A stretch of 64,000 bases of DNA, taken from positions 1 to 64,000 of the forward strand of contig NZ_FNVO01000006.1 of the NCBI RefSeq assembly GCF_900108175.1, given 5' to 3'. Source of the stretch: Thermomonospora echinospora. Lineage in GTDB: Bacteria; Actinomycetota; Actinomycetes; Streptosporangiales; Streptosporangiaceae. A program made the translations under genes and the position numbers. Shown piece after piece: positions 28,054 through 36,416 of this stretch; within the stretch, counting starts at the first letter, position 1, and each line of letters starts with the position of its first letter. The notes below the pieces were generated by a model, which saw only the letters and a list, made by a program, of their open reading frames with translations, was not told the origin of the DNA and searched no databases.

Positions 28054-28517
28054 CCGGGCTCCTGGAACCGTTGGTTCATCTCACATCGTTCGCCACTTGC
28101 GCTCAGAAAGTCACCCTCGGCAGGAGCGATGTCGGGCCCGCGTGCGCTGCGGTGCTCTTGGCCGTTCCGGTCCCTCTCGCGAACCGGCCGGGTCCCGACG
28201 ACCGCCTCCGGTGAACGGTCGGTCCGGTCGGATGGGCACCGGAGGCGGTGTGCGGTGTCAACGCCCGTCGGCCGATTCCTCCTGGTCGGTGGAGTGCAGG
28301 TGCTTGACCAGGACGCCTCGCGGCGGCACTCATGGGTCGCGATCACACTGATGACCCGTCGCCAGGGACGAACCGGCGGCTGATGCCCTGCCCCACCGGA
28401 AAGGCCGGGCAGCGAGCAGCACCGGGTCCCAGGACCGTGCCAGGCTGTCCGTGGACTGCTCAAGCGTCGGAGACCAGGCCGGTCCTGGGATTTGATCATG
28501 TCCTGTCGCTTGGCATC
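28054..28517. other. Intergenic region without recognisable genes
   Basis: About 460 bp between the divergent DUF397 gene and the gene at 28518. Both strands have open frames, but their translations lack family features and have shadow-like composition. I see no repeat or strong hairpin. Confidence 0.5.
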
Positions 28518-29177
28518 ATGAGGCTCGTGAGTCACAACATCTCGTACTCCACCGCGGACAAGGCCAACGTGCTCGCTTTCCTGGGCAGCGCGGGCGACCT
28601 CACGGCGAAACAGCAGCGCCGGCTCGGCATGATGCGCGAGGCCGCCCGAGCCCGTCAGGACGATCTCGATAACCAGGGTGTTGACTGGGGCCTGTCCATC
28701 CCCGACGCCCTTGAGCACCTCATCGCGGGGCGTCTGGACTCGGACGCCCAGTATGCGGGCAACGCCTACCATGCGGCGTTGCAGCACATCATCGACTACA
28801 ACGGCTCCGACCCCGACCATCTGTGCACCATGTCCAATCCCGCCCTGTTCTACGGGCTGGTGGACAAGCAGATGCGTCCTTTGGGCGTGCCCGCCGACCT
28901 GCTCCCCTACGGCTTCCTGTACGGCGGCCCGCCGGCGGAGTTCCCGTTCCTTCCCGGCTCGATCGATGGCTATCCGGCCATCGGCCACCTGCCGTTGGCC
29001 AAGGCCAAGCCCGCCGCCGACGCCTACCGCGCCGTCCTGGACCAGATGGACGCCGATTTCCGTTACGACGTCCAGGTGCTGATCGACAAGCTGGAATTCG
29101 AGCACGGAGAGTGGGAGCAGGCCACCAAGAGGCTCGACTGGTACACCCAGGACACGATCTTCTTCAGCCTCCGTTGA
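28518..29177 (+). CDS. Hypothetical protein, possibly DUF7691-like
   Basis: 219 aa. The translation has normal coding character (GLSIPDALEHLIAG, HHIIDYNGSD-like segment, YDVQVLIDKLEFEHGEWEQA near the C-terminus). It recalls actinobacterial proteins annotated DUF7691, but I am not sure. Starts at ATG 28518 or GTG 28527; neither has an ideal ribosome-binding site. Function unknown. Confidence 0.6.
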   Translation: MRLVSHNISYSTADKANVLAFLGSAGDLTAKQQRRLGMMREAARARQDDLDNQGVDWGLSIPDALEHLIAGRLDSDAQYAGNAYHAALQHIIDYNGSDPDHLCTMSNPALFYGLVDKQMRPLGVPADLLPYGFLYGGPPAEFPFLPGSIDGYPAIGHLPLAKAKPAADAYRAVLDQMDADFRYDVQVLIDKLEFEHGEWEQATKRLDWYTQDTIFFSLR

Positions 29178-29379
29178 CCGACCACGGCGACTCCCAGGCC
29201 GTCTTTCACCCACTCCGTTGATCACCTGAGGATTGAAGACGGCCTGTCAGGGACGGGCCGTAATACCGCAGAAAGGCACCGCGGCGATACGTTCACCGAG
29301 GTGGACGGGGGTGCGCCTCGGGTGAGGCGTGACGGGTGCGTGGTGCTGAATGCTCAGCGGGGACGGCACCGTGCCGCCC

Positions 29380-29590
29380 TTAGAAGTCACCTGGTCCCGG
29401 CTCGGGGTCCAGGTCTTCGACGTTCAGCGACAGGATCTCCTCGGCACCGGGCCGCCGTTTCGTAGAGCATGCGCCATGGCACCCGTTCTCGCAGGGCGTG
29501 GAAGTCGTCGGCGAACAGCATCTCCAGCCGGACAAGCCGGGGAACGCGACAACGGACACGGCGAGCAACCTCCCGCAGGCTGATATGACA
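29380..29590 (-). pseudogene. XerC-like tyrosine recombinase remnant
   Basis: In one minus-strand frame the peptide reads ADDFHALRERVPWRMLYETA and then AR; after one extra base the next frame continues AEEILSLNVEDLDPE and stops at TAA 29380-29382. Together they give the conserved R-containing segment (LYETAARAEEILSLNVEDLD) of tyrosine recombinases. A +1 frameshift near 29456 and loss of the rest of the catalytic domain show that it is dead. Confidence 0.75.
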
Positions 29591-29947
29591 CGTAACGCTG
29601 CCGAGTCACCCCCACCGCGGCGATCAGCAACCTGGGCAGATGCGGCCAGGCAGCAGCCATGTGACAAGTAATGCAAGTTCTGTGTCAGCGGGAGCGGATA
29701 CTACGTGACCGCCATGGGCTTCCTCACCCCGTCGGCAAGGAACTCCTGGAGCTCGATAGGTAGCGGTCTTCGGTCGTCGCGCTGATGGTCGGGCATTGCG
29801 GTGGCCTGGGTCGTCGGGTCGGTGTTATCTGGCGCGCTCAGGCCAAACGTTCACGTCTGGGGGCACAAGGCGGGGTCTTTGGAGCGATCCATGTGCGAGT
29901 CGCGCCGAAGGGTGCGAGCATCGCCGGGCGACCTGGAGGTGAATGAC

Positions 29948-30682
29948 TTGAGTGAGCCCACGGTCCGGCCGAACGAGACGACGGTGCCGTTGCTGCCGTG
30001 CGCGTCGGTGGAGGAGACCTTGGCGTTCTATGAGGCGCTGGGGTTCAAGGCGACCTACAAACAAAGCAAGCCCTATGTCTATCTGGCGCTGCAGTGGAGC
30101 GGACTCCAGCTGCACTTCGGCCCAGCGCCCAAAGGCCTGGACCCTGCCCGGGAGGAGTCCGGAGGCTGCCTGGTCATGGTCGACGCCGTGGCGCCCTATC
30201 ACACGGCGTTCGTCACGGCGATGCGCCAGGTCTACGGGAAGGTCCTCAGCTCCGGCCTGCCTCGGATCACCCGCTACCGGCCCGGCGCGTCCCGGTTCAC
30301 GCTGACCGACCCGTCCGGGAACTCGATCATCTTCATCCAGCGCGACGAGCCCGCCGAACTGGAGTACGGCGGCTCCAAGAAACTGACGGGCCTGGCCAGA
30401 GCGCTCGACAACGCCCGGATACTGCGCGAGTTCAAACAAGATGATCGGCAGGCCTTCCGCGCACTCAAGTCCGCCGTGCGCAGGCACGGCGCGGATGCCT
30501 CGCCGGTAGAGCAGGCCATCGCCCTGTGCCACCTCATCGACCTGGCCATAGTCATCGATGAGCCCACCGACCCCTGGCTCACCGATCTACGCGGCCTGGA
30601 ACTCACCACCGACGACAGGCAGCGCATCGAATCAGAACTCGGATATCTGGTCGGGCTGCAGGAGTGGCTCCCCCCACAGTAA
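29948..30682 (+). CDS. Glyoxalase/VOC superfamily protein with helical C-terminal extension
   Basis: 244 aa. I favour TTG 29948, which has GGAGG exactly 8 nt upstream; GTG 29939 overlaps that site. Residues ~10-130 form a VOC fold (VPLLPCASVEETLAFYEALGF, then FTLTDPSGNSIIFI), like bleomycin-resistance and glyoxalase proteins. Residues ~140-244 are helical with no recognised family. It may bind or modify a small hydrophobic compound; the substrate is unknown. Confidence 0.8.
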   Translation: MSEPTVRPNETTVPLLPCASVEETLAFYEALGFKATYKQSKPYVYLALQWSGLQLHFGPAPKGLDPAREESGGCLVMVDAVAPYHTAFVTAMRQVYGKVLSSGLPRITRYRPGASRFTLTDPSGNSIIFIQRDEPAELEYGGSKKLTGLARALDNARILREFKQDDRQAFRALKSAVRRHGADASPVEQAIALCHLIDLAIVIDEPTDPWLTDLRGLELTTDDRQRIESELGYLVGLQEWLPPQ

Positions 30683-30716
30683 AGCGGCCCTTGGGGAAGC
30701 AAACCCGACCAGGCGG

Positions 30717-30970
30717 TCAGGTCGCACCCGCCCTGGCCGTGAGCGTGACGGGCACGGCGCTGCGCCCGAACAAGGTGTAGCGCCGGCAGATCTCGAAATC
30801 ACCGCCGGCGCTCAGGGCTCACAGTTCAAGGACGGCTCTGGCTCCGGTCAGGCTCCAGCGGCGCCAGTGATACCGGACCGGTCACCGACCGGGTAACGGC
30901 ACGCTCCCTCGATGACACCGGTGGCGACCGGCCACCCGTTGGTCAGAGCCTGGCCGTAGCAGGAAGGCAG
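30717..30970 (-). pseudogene. ISKra4-like transposase remnant
   Basis: The minus strand encodes [14 protein letters not shown], then DR..ITGA; after a frameshift it continues [13 protein letters not shown], an in-frame stop, then ALSAGGDFEICRRYTL. These are the C-terminal landmarks of ISKra4-family transposases as I know them ([26 protein letters not shown]). A frameshift, a nonsense codon and missing 5' parts show a decayed copy. Confidence 0.65.
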
Positions 30971-31342
30971 CATGGCCGGCCAGCGGATACAGGCGTCGAT
31001 CAGCCCAGACCACAAACACCCAGCTCAGCCAGTCCCTGAAAGAAACTGCACCCGACCCGGACTGGAGAACTCCAGGGTGACGAGCATCGATCCGGCTTCA
31101 GTCAGAGGAAGGCGGGTCGCCTGGCCGCGAGTGCCGTACAGCTCCACCACATTGCCGAGCCGCTGACCACCACCCGCACTGGCCGAACACAGCCGGAACT
31201 GCGGGGGACGTGTCCGACAACCGGTGGGAGCACCGGGGCCGGGGCCAAGCGGCACAGGTTCGCCCGAACGAACGCTTCAGCCGACAGGCCGGCCCCACCA
31301 CTGATCGGACACCCTCACTGCGGGCCTTTCAAACGTCGCGAG
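30971..31342. other. Non-coding or decayed region
   Basis: About 370 bp between transposase and excisionase remnants. A minus-strand frame contains VVELYGTRGQATRLPLTEAGS, which looks protein-like but has no start region or recognised family. It is best regarded as decayed DNA left of the integrative element. Confidence 0.4.
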
Positions 31343-31483
31343 GACTACCGCCTGGCCAAGGAGGGCCGCTTCCTCCGTCGGGTGGTCAAGAGCGCAAGCA
31401 CCTACCGGATCGCCAAGGTCGACCTCGCCCGATGCCTGGGCCGGGGTCCAACCGCCTCACCAGGAGGTCCCACCGGGTTCTGA
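31343..31483 (+). pseudogene. Excisionase-like C-terminal remnant left of attL
   Basis: The frame reads DYRLAKEGRF, then VVKSASTYRIAKVDLARCLG and a stop. It parallels YQLAKEGDFPCQV and IASTYRVATADLLRVLG in the excisionase at 51393-51641. As in that copy, a hairpin and a tRNA-Pro 3' end follow. The 5' part is missing. It marks the right end of an older, related element. Confidence 0.65.
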
Positions 31484-31531
31484 TCATGACATCTGTTGAA
31501 CGGTGATCACGTTCAATCCCAGTGACAAAAC

Positions 31532-31574
31532 GCTCAGAGGCTTGATCATCTCTGCGATGATCAAGCCTCTGAGC
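31532..31574. terminator. 19-bp hairpin beside attL
   Basis: 31532-31550 pairs perfectly with 31556-31574 around a 5-nt loop TCTGC. It stands 9 nt before the attL repeat, where tRNA-Pro 3' flanking DNA would be, and probably served as the tRNA terminator. A related hairpin with different arm sequence lies beside attR. Confidence 0.7.
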
Positions 31575-31583
31575 TGGGACTTC

Positions 31584-31632
31584 GCGTCGGGGTGGCGGGA
31601 TTCGAACCCACGGCCTCGTGCACCCAAAGCAC
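31584..31632. repeat. attL, 49-bp direct repeat (tRNA-Pro 3' half)
   Basis: The 49 bp from GCGTCGGGGTGG to CCCAAAGCAC are identical to 51736-51784. They cover the tRNA-Pro 3' end through the T and anticodon arms on the minus strand, and a further 17 bp outside match with a single intervening mismatch. The sequence diverges after base 31632, so this copy is not a whole tRNA gene. Confidence 0.92.
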
Positions 31633-31787
31633 ATCTGTCGTTCAATCTGACTTCTGAACGGATCTTGGATTCTTGCTAAAGTCACAGGTAAATGGCCCGT
31701 TCTGCATGCCGCGTGGTCACACACAAGATCAGGCCATGGTGCAAGATCCACGGTCAAATGACGGTCAGACGATCAAGGGGTGATCGG

Positions 31788-33128
31788 GTGGGCCACTCGC
31801 GCAAGCGGACCGGCAAGGACGGCAGGCCGAGGTACACCGCCTACTACCTGGACATCAAGGGCCAGGAACGATCGGCGGGCACCTTCTCCAACAAGAAGGA
31901 GGCCGACAAGGCCTGGCAGCAGGCCGAGGCCGAGGTCGCCAAGGGCCGGCACGGTCACGCCGGGCGAGGACGGCAGACCTTCCAGGAGTACGTCGAGAAG
32001 AAGTGGCTCCCCAACCACGTCATGGAGCCGCAGACCCGCCAGAGCTACACCGGCATGATCAACAAGCACGTCCTGCCGGAGTTCGGCCCCATACGGATGG
32101 TCGACATCGCCCCCGAGCACGTCCGCGCCTGGGTAGCCAGGATGCAGGCCGACGGCGCCTCCCCGCGCCTCATCCAGTACTGCAAGGGCTCCATCCTCAA
32201 CGCCATCTTCACCACGGCGTTCGACGACCAGGTGATCTTCTTCCACCCCTCCCGCGGAGTGAAGACCCCCACCGTCCTCAAGAAGCCCCGCAAGATCGTC
32301 ACCACCGCCCAGTTCGACAAGCTCTACCAGGCCCTCCCCACCGCGGACGCCCAACTCCTCGTCGAGACCGCCATCGAGAGCGGCCTCCGCTGGGGCGAAC
32401 TCACCGAACTCCGCGTCAAGGACCTCGACTCCGAAACCCGCATCCTCACCGTCAGCCGCGCCGTGGTCGAACTCAGCCCCCGGTTCCACCCCGAAGGCAA
32501 GCGCTTCCTGGTCAAGGACTATCCCAAGGACGGCGAGTACCGCCGCTTCAAACTCAGCCGCCAGATCGTCGACAAGCTCACCGCCCACATCCAGTCCGAG
32601 CGCCTCGCCGAGAATGACCTACTCTTCGCCCACCGCCAGGACGACCACCCCAAGACCCGCCGCCCCCACATCGCTCTCGACGACTCCGACCTCGGCCTCA
32701 CCGAGCCCAACGAACACGGCCGCCGCTACCGCCACGGCACCATGACCGCCTACAACCTGGCCAAGTGCCGCTGCGCCCCCTGCAAGGCCTCCTACGCCAC
32801 CTACCGAGCCAACCGCCGAGCCACCGGCAAGGACTCCCCTCGCCAACCCCGCCTCTGCGACACCGACGGCCACATCCCCCGAGACTGGTTCCGCCGCCAA
32901 ATCTGGACCCCCGCCCGCCAAGCCGCCGCCCTGGGCTTCACCCCCCGCTTCCACGACCTCCGCCACGCCCACGCCTCCTGGCTCCTCGCCGGCGGCGCCG
33001 ACCTCCAGGTCGTCAAGGAACGCCTCGGCCACAGCACCATCGCCACCACCGAGAAGTACCTCCACACCCTCCCCGACGCCGACGAAACGGCACTGGACGC
33101 ACTCTCCAGGATTCGAAGCAGGCAATAA
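31788..33128 (+). CDS. int: Tyrosine recombinase integrase
   Basis: 446 aa from GTG 31788, with AAGGGG 7 nt upstream. N-terminal arm-binding region (KDGRPRYTAYYLDIKG), SAM-like core-binding domain (~75-165), and catalytic residues Arg in ESGLRWGEL, His-x-x-Arg in FHDLRHAH, His in LGHS and Tyr in EKYLH. Between the catalytic Arg and HxxR segments lies an insertion of ~70 residues with KCRCAPCKASY, a possible zinc knuckle. It catalyses integration at the tRNA-Pro site 155 bp upstream. Confidence 0.95.
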   Translation: MGHSRKRTGKDGRPRYTAYYLDIKGQERSAGTFSNKKEADKAWQQAEAEVAKGRHGHAGRGRQTFQEYVEKKWLPNHVMEPQTRQSYTGMINKHVLPEFGPIRMVDIAPEHVRAWVARMQADGASPRLIQYCKGSILNAIFTTAFDDQVIFFHPSRGVKTPTVLKKPRKIVTTAQFDKLYQALPTADAQLLVETAIESGLRWGELTELRVKDLDSETRILTVSRAVVELSPRFHPEGKRFLVKDYPKDGEYRRFKLSRQIVDKLTAHIQSERLAENDLLFAHRQDDHPKTRRPHIALDDSDLGLTEPNEHGRRYRHGTMTAYNLAKCRCAPCKASYATYRANRRATGKDSPRQPRLCDTDGHIPRDWFRRQIWTPARQAAALGFTPRFHDLRHAHASWLLAGGADLQVVKERLGHSTIATTEKYLHTLPDADETALDALSRIRSRQ

Positions 33129-33310
33129 CCGATCACTGCCGACGAAGCCGATCACAACGATCAATCACATCGACGAGAAGCGGTCATCCGATATGCACTA
33201 AATGACCTGACATTATCCGGGCAGTCACTTGTGGCCAATTTTTCCCTACATGTGCGTAAACCCATCACTCCGTTCGAGCGTCGGGTTATGCTCTCCACCA
33301 TCCACGACAA

Positions 33311-33339
33311 AGCCCTCCGGGCTGGGACCTCGGAGGGCT
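33311..33339. terminator. Hairpin downstream of int
   Basis: AGCCCTCCG (33311-33319) pairs perfectly with 33331-33339; the loop is 11 nt. It follows the integrase gene by 180 bp in a non-coding stretch. Confidence 0.55.
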
Positions 33340-33408
33340 GGTCGTCGAGATCAGGGATCATCGACCGGCAGGTAGTTGCAGCACCTACGCCGGTCCAATC
33401 TACCGGGT

Positions 33409-33436
33409 GGTAGTGCCTTGACGTCAAGGCACCACC
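33409..33436. promoter_or_regulatory. 28-bp near-perfect palindrome
   Basis: The central 18 bp, TGCCTTGACGTCAAGGCA (33414-33431), are perfectly self-complementary; symmetry extends to 28 bp with one mismatched pair. It lies 60 bp before a small membrane-protein gene, and a dimeric repressor site is likely. The binding protein is unknown. Confidence 0.55.
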
Positions 33437-33495
33437 GCAAGGCCCTTCTTGATCTCGGCGACGTGTCACCGTTCGTCGAGAGGAGAGCACCAGAA

Positions 33496-33714
33496 GTGCG
33501 CATCGGACCAAAGGCGTTGGCGGGCACCGTGATCGCCCCCGCCGCCGCCATTACCTACGAACCACGGTTCTGGATCGTGGTCGCACTCCTCGCAGCCGTT
33601 GCGATCTCCATGATCGGTTGGCATCTACAACGAGGCGGAACCATGCGTCTGGCGCGAACGCCCCGAGGGCACATGTCACTGACCTTGCGGTCGCCTTCAC
33701 GCCGACGCCCGTAG
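33496..33714 (+). CDS. Small single-pass membrane protein
   Basis: 72 aa from GTG 33496, with GGAG 10 nt upstream. One hydrophobic helix (FWIVVALLAAVAISMIGW) is followed by a basic tail. No family is recognised. It lies between a long palindrome and the Nudix gene; whether it is expressed is uncertain. Confidence 0.45.
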   Translation: MRIGPKALAGTVIAPAAAITYEPRFWIVVALLAAVAISMIGWHLQRGGTMRLARTPRGHMSLTLRSPSRRRP

Positions 33715-33811
33715 CGACTGCGGCCCGAGAGCTTCGAGCAGGGCGGACATCAACCCGAGTTTCCAGCAGCTCGCTGCGGGAGTGACAACGGTGCTCCGAT
33801 GTCCGCCCAGG

Positions 33812-34558
33812 TCAGCGGAGGGCGGCTGTGCTGAGCTGCGAATGGGCCACCTCACTGGAGCGTAGCAGCGGTGGGGACAGCAACCGCGCCGTCCCTCGCC
33901 GGTAGAGAGCGGCCGGGCGGCCGAGTTCCTGGACACGGTGTTCTCCCGTGGGTTCCACGAACCCGTCCGTCCGGGTCACCTTCCGCCGGAAGTTGCTGGG
34001 ATCCAGCTTGAAGCCCCAGACCACCTCATAGACACAGCGCAGGTCGGCGATGGTGAACGGTTCAATGCAGAACGCACTGGCCACTGTCGTGTACTCGAGT
34101 TGGGACCGGGCCCGCTCCAGCGCCTCGCGCAGGATCACATCATGGTCGAAGGCCAACCCGGCCTCCTCCTGTAGCACCTGATCCACCGGCCTCCAGTCGG
34201 CGGATCTGGCGTCAGTGCCGGCTCGTGCGACCGGCATGTCGGGGGTCAGCGCCAGATAGGCCACGGTGATGACTCTGCCCCGAGGGTCACGCTCAGGGTC
34301 TCCGTAAGTCCGAAGCTGCTCGAGATGCAGTTGGCTGCCGTCCACCCCGGTCTCTTCCTGCAACTCACGCAGCGCCGCCGCGTCCAGTCGCTCCCCCACG
34401 CGGATGTATCCGCCCGGCAACGCCAGTCGACCTTCGAAGGGCGGCTGACCACGTTCGATGAGCAGTACTTGCAGGCGATCTTCACGCACAGTGAAGATCA
34501 CTAGGTCCACGGTGACCAAGACCTGCTCGCGAGCCCTGCTGTCCGATCTGTTGATCAT
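33812..34558 (-). CDS. NrtR-like Nudix-domain regulator
   Basis: 248 aa. The Nudix box is complete: GGYIRVGERLD then REL-QEETG. The C-terminal winged helix reads FTIADLRCVYEVV, FRRKVTR and EPTGEHR, then RPAALYR, as in NrtR-type repressors that sense ADP-ribose or related nucleotides. ATG 34558 follows AAGGAG by 4 nt; GTG 34561 overlaps the site. It is divergent from the membrane-protein/nucleosidase operon, with an 11-bp inverted repeat between, so it probably controls that operon and itself. Confidence 0.88.
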   Translation of the reverse strand: MINRSDSRAREQVLVTVDLVIFTVREDRLQVLLIERGQPPFEGRLALPGGYIRVGERLDAAALRELQEETGVDGSQLHLEQLRTYGDPERDPRGRVITVAYLALTPDMPVARAGTDARSADWRPVDQVLQEEAGLAFDHDVILREALERARSQLEYTTVASAFCIEPFTIADLRCVYEVVWGFKLDPSNFRRKVTRTDGFVEPTGEHRVQELGRPAALYRRGTARLLSPPLLRSSEVAHSQLSTAALR

Positions 34559-34582
34559 CACCCTCCTTACTAAAAGTCCTAT

Positions 34583-34613
34583 TGACCTTAAGTCGACCCA
34601 CCACTTAAGGTCA
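34583..34613. promoter_or_regulatory. Probable NrtR-type operator
   Basis: TGACCTTAAGT (34583-34593) and ACTTAAGGTCA (34603-34613) form a perfect 11-bp inverted repeat with a 9-bp spacer. A further half-site-like TACCTTAA follows at 34619. It sits between the divergent Nudix regulator and membrane-protein genes. Confidence 0.7.
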
Positions 34614-34647
34614 GTCCTACCTTAACCAGTCGAGCGCGAGGAACACC

Positions 34648-36414
34648 ATGCTCACCGCCCCGACCGGCCTGAACGGCTCCAAGGTGTCGTTCAGCGAACC
34701 TCCCGATGACCACGTCAACCCCGACACAGCGGCGACCAGGCACCTGTGTGCCGGGGTCTACCTCGACCGGACTTTTCGCAGCCAGGTGCTATGCCGGGTG
34801 TACGGCGATACGCGCCATCGCGTTGCTCCTTCCTATGGGTTCGATCTGATCCCCGTCGTGGATCACGCCTGGCGTTCCTGGTGGCTGGACACCGTGCACC
34901 AGGGCATCGTCCTCGCCGTACTGGCAGCGGGCTTCGCCATGAACCGTCCGATCGTCGTGACCGTGATGTGCTGGCTCGCACTCATCTTCCTGGCGCGGAT
35001 GGTGGCTGGTGCTGTCCCGGACGTCCTCCGGCTGAAGTCTCAGCGACTGGCTGACCGATTGCCCCACCGCCCCTGGCAGAACCGCAGGCAGACACCGATC
35101 GGCCGGCAACTAGAAGAGCAGAAACGCCTGGAGCACCAGGAACGGCTGCTGCGGATCGGGTCCGGAGGTTGCCTGGCGTTGCTGTTCGTCTCACTGGTGG
35201 CCGCTAGCTGGGCGGACAACCATCCCGCGGACGGGATCAAGGCCGCCTTGCGGATGCTGCTTCTTCTCGCCCTCTCCGCGGCCGGCACCGCAGCCCTGAG
35301 GCAGATGCTCCTGAACCGGATACACCACGCCTCCACGCTCCGGCCAGGCCGCCTCACCCGTCGGCAGAAGGTCATCGACGAACAGCAGGCGCACACCTAC
35401 GTCATCTACCACCGCCCCAAGTCGGAAGAGGACGAGACGTGGACCGAGTTCGACCCGTTCAAGCGGAAGCCGAGCATCTTCGTGGGCAGCGGTCAGCTGG
35501 TGCACCGGTGGCTGCCGCCCTTGGTCGTCCCGCTGTTGCAGGCAGCCGGCAAGGGAATGCGTGATCGGGAGTACGACAATCCACCCTTCCGCCCTCACGA
35601 ACTCGTCGACCATCTGCGTAGCGCCATGCTCACCGTTTCCGACCCCGCGGACCCCCGTCGGCTGCGCCTGCAAGTCCGTGACCGCATCTTTCTCGATGAA
35701 CGGGACGTTCCAGAAAAGCGAGACTTCCTCTCCAGGAAGGTGGGGGCGGCTTGGATCCAACAGGTCATCGACGATCCCCATAACGACGCCCAGCACTTCC
35801 TGGAAATGCAGGTGAGCTCCTGCGGGGAGCTGGTGACAACGGTCTTCCTACGGGTGGCGGTACGAGGCCGCTCCCTCAGCCTCGACTTCGCCGCCTGCTC
35901 ACTGACTCGCACACCGTACGACTACCGGGTGCTCGATCTCTTTGCGGAGAGCGGTCGCGGGGCCGTCGTCCGCTCAGTACTGCGGGCATTGTGGCGGCTA
36001 CCCGAGGAGACCGCCGGAGTGTTCCGGCTCATCGAGCTACCGCTGATCCTCGGACTGGCCGTACTGGCCGACAAGGACCGCACGCTGCGGCCTCGGCGCA
36101 AGCTTCTCATCGGAAGCCGGTACAGCGTCAGAGAGGAGAAGTCCCTTCCGTGGAAAGATTCGCGGTTCGATGAAACCGCAATACACGACGAGATCAAACT
36201 CGTCGAGCAGCGCTTGCTCAAGGCGGCCGAGGACTTCCTAGAGTTCCGCGGTGTGGACACCTCGGCCTTCAAAAAGAAGGCCGACAGCATCATTAACAAC
36301 AGCGGCGTACTCAACATGGGCGGACGCATGGAGATACACCACTCGGTGGCTGGCGCCAACGCCCAAGTCCAGATGCCCGCCCACGCGGGCACGTCACAGC
36401 AAAGTGGAGGCTGA
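34648..36414 (+). CDS. Membrane protein with C-terminal amyloid-like signalling motif
   Basis: 588 aa, family unknown. Two hydrophobic helices lie at ~84-126 and two more at ~175-230, separated by a basic cytoplasmic-looking loop. A large soluble region (~250-540) carries DRIFLDERDVP and AACSLTRTPYDYRVLDLF. The last 40 residues hold IINNSGVLNMGGRMEIHHSV followed by AGANAQV (549-575), a Gly/Asn-rich motif also found at the N-terminus of the next protein. It ends 2 nt before that gene. I infer a sensor that recruits the downstream enzyme by homotypic assembly. Confidence 0.75.
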   Translation: MLTAPTGLNGSKVSFSEPPDDHVNPDTAATRHLCAGVYLDRTFRSQVLCRVYGDTRHRVAPSYGFDLIPVVDHAWRSWWLDTVHQGIVLAVLAAGFAMNRPIVVTVMCWLALIFLARMVAGAVPDVLRLKSQRLADRLPHRPWQNRRQTPIGRQLEEQKRLEHQERLLRIGSGGCLALLFVSLVAASWADNHPADGIKAALRMLLLLALSAAGTAALRQMLLNRIHHASTLRPGRLTRRQKVIDEQQAHTYVIYHRPKSEEDETWTEFDPFKRKPSIFVGSGQLVHRWLPPLVVPLLQAAGKGMRDREYDNPPFRPHELVDHLRSAMLTVSDPADPRRLRLQVRDRIFLDERDVPEKRDFLSRKVGAAWIQQVIDDPHNDAQHFLEMQVSSCGELVTTVFLRVAVRGRSLSLDFAACSLTRTPYDYRVLDLFAESGRGAVVRSVLRALWRLPEETAGVFRLIELPLILGLAVLADKDRTLRPRRKLLIGSRYSVREEKSLPWKDSRFDETAIHDEIKLVEQRLLKAAEDFLEFRGVDTSAFKKKADSIINNSGVLNMGGRMEIHHSVAGANAQVQMPAHAGTSQQSGG

Positions 36415-36416
36415 CA

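Noticed and set aside
28050-29225. 391-codon minus-strand open frame
   Set aside because: It runs opposite the gene at 28518 and through the DUF397 upstream gap without a ribosome-binding site or family signature.
33812-34558. Plain Nudix hydrolase as in the nud genes of pSAM2-type elements
   Set aside because: The C-terminal winged helix and the divergent inverted repeat favour an NrtR-type regulator.
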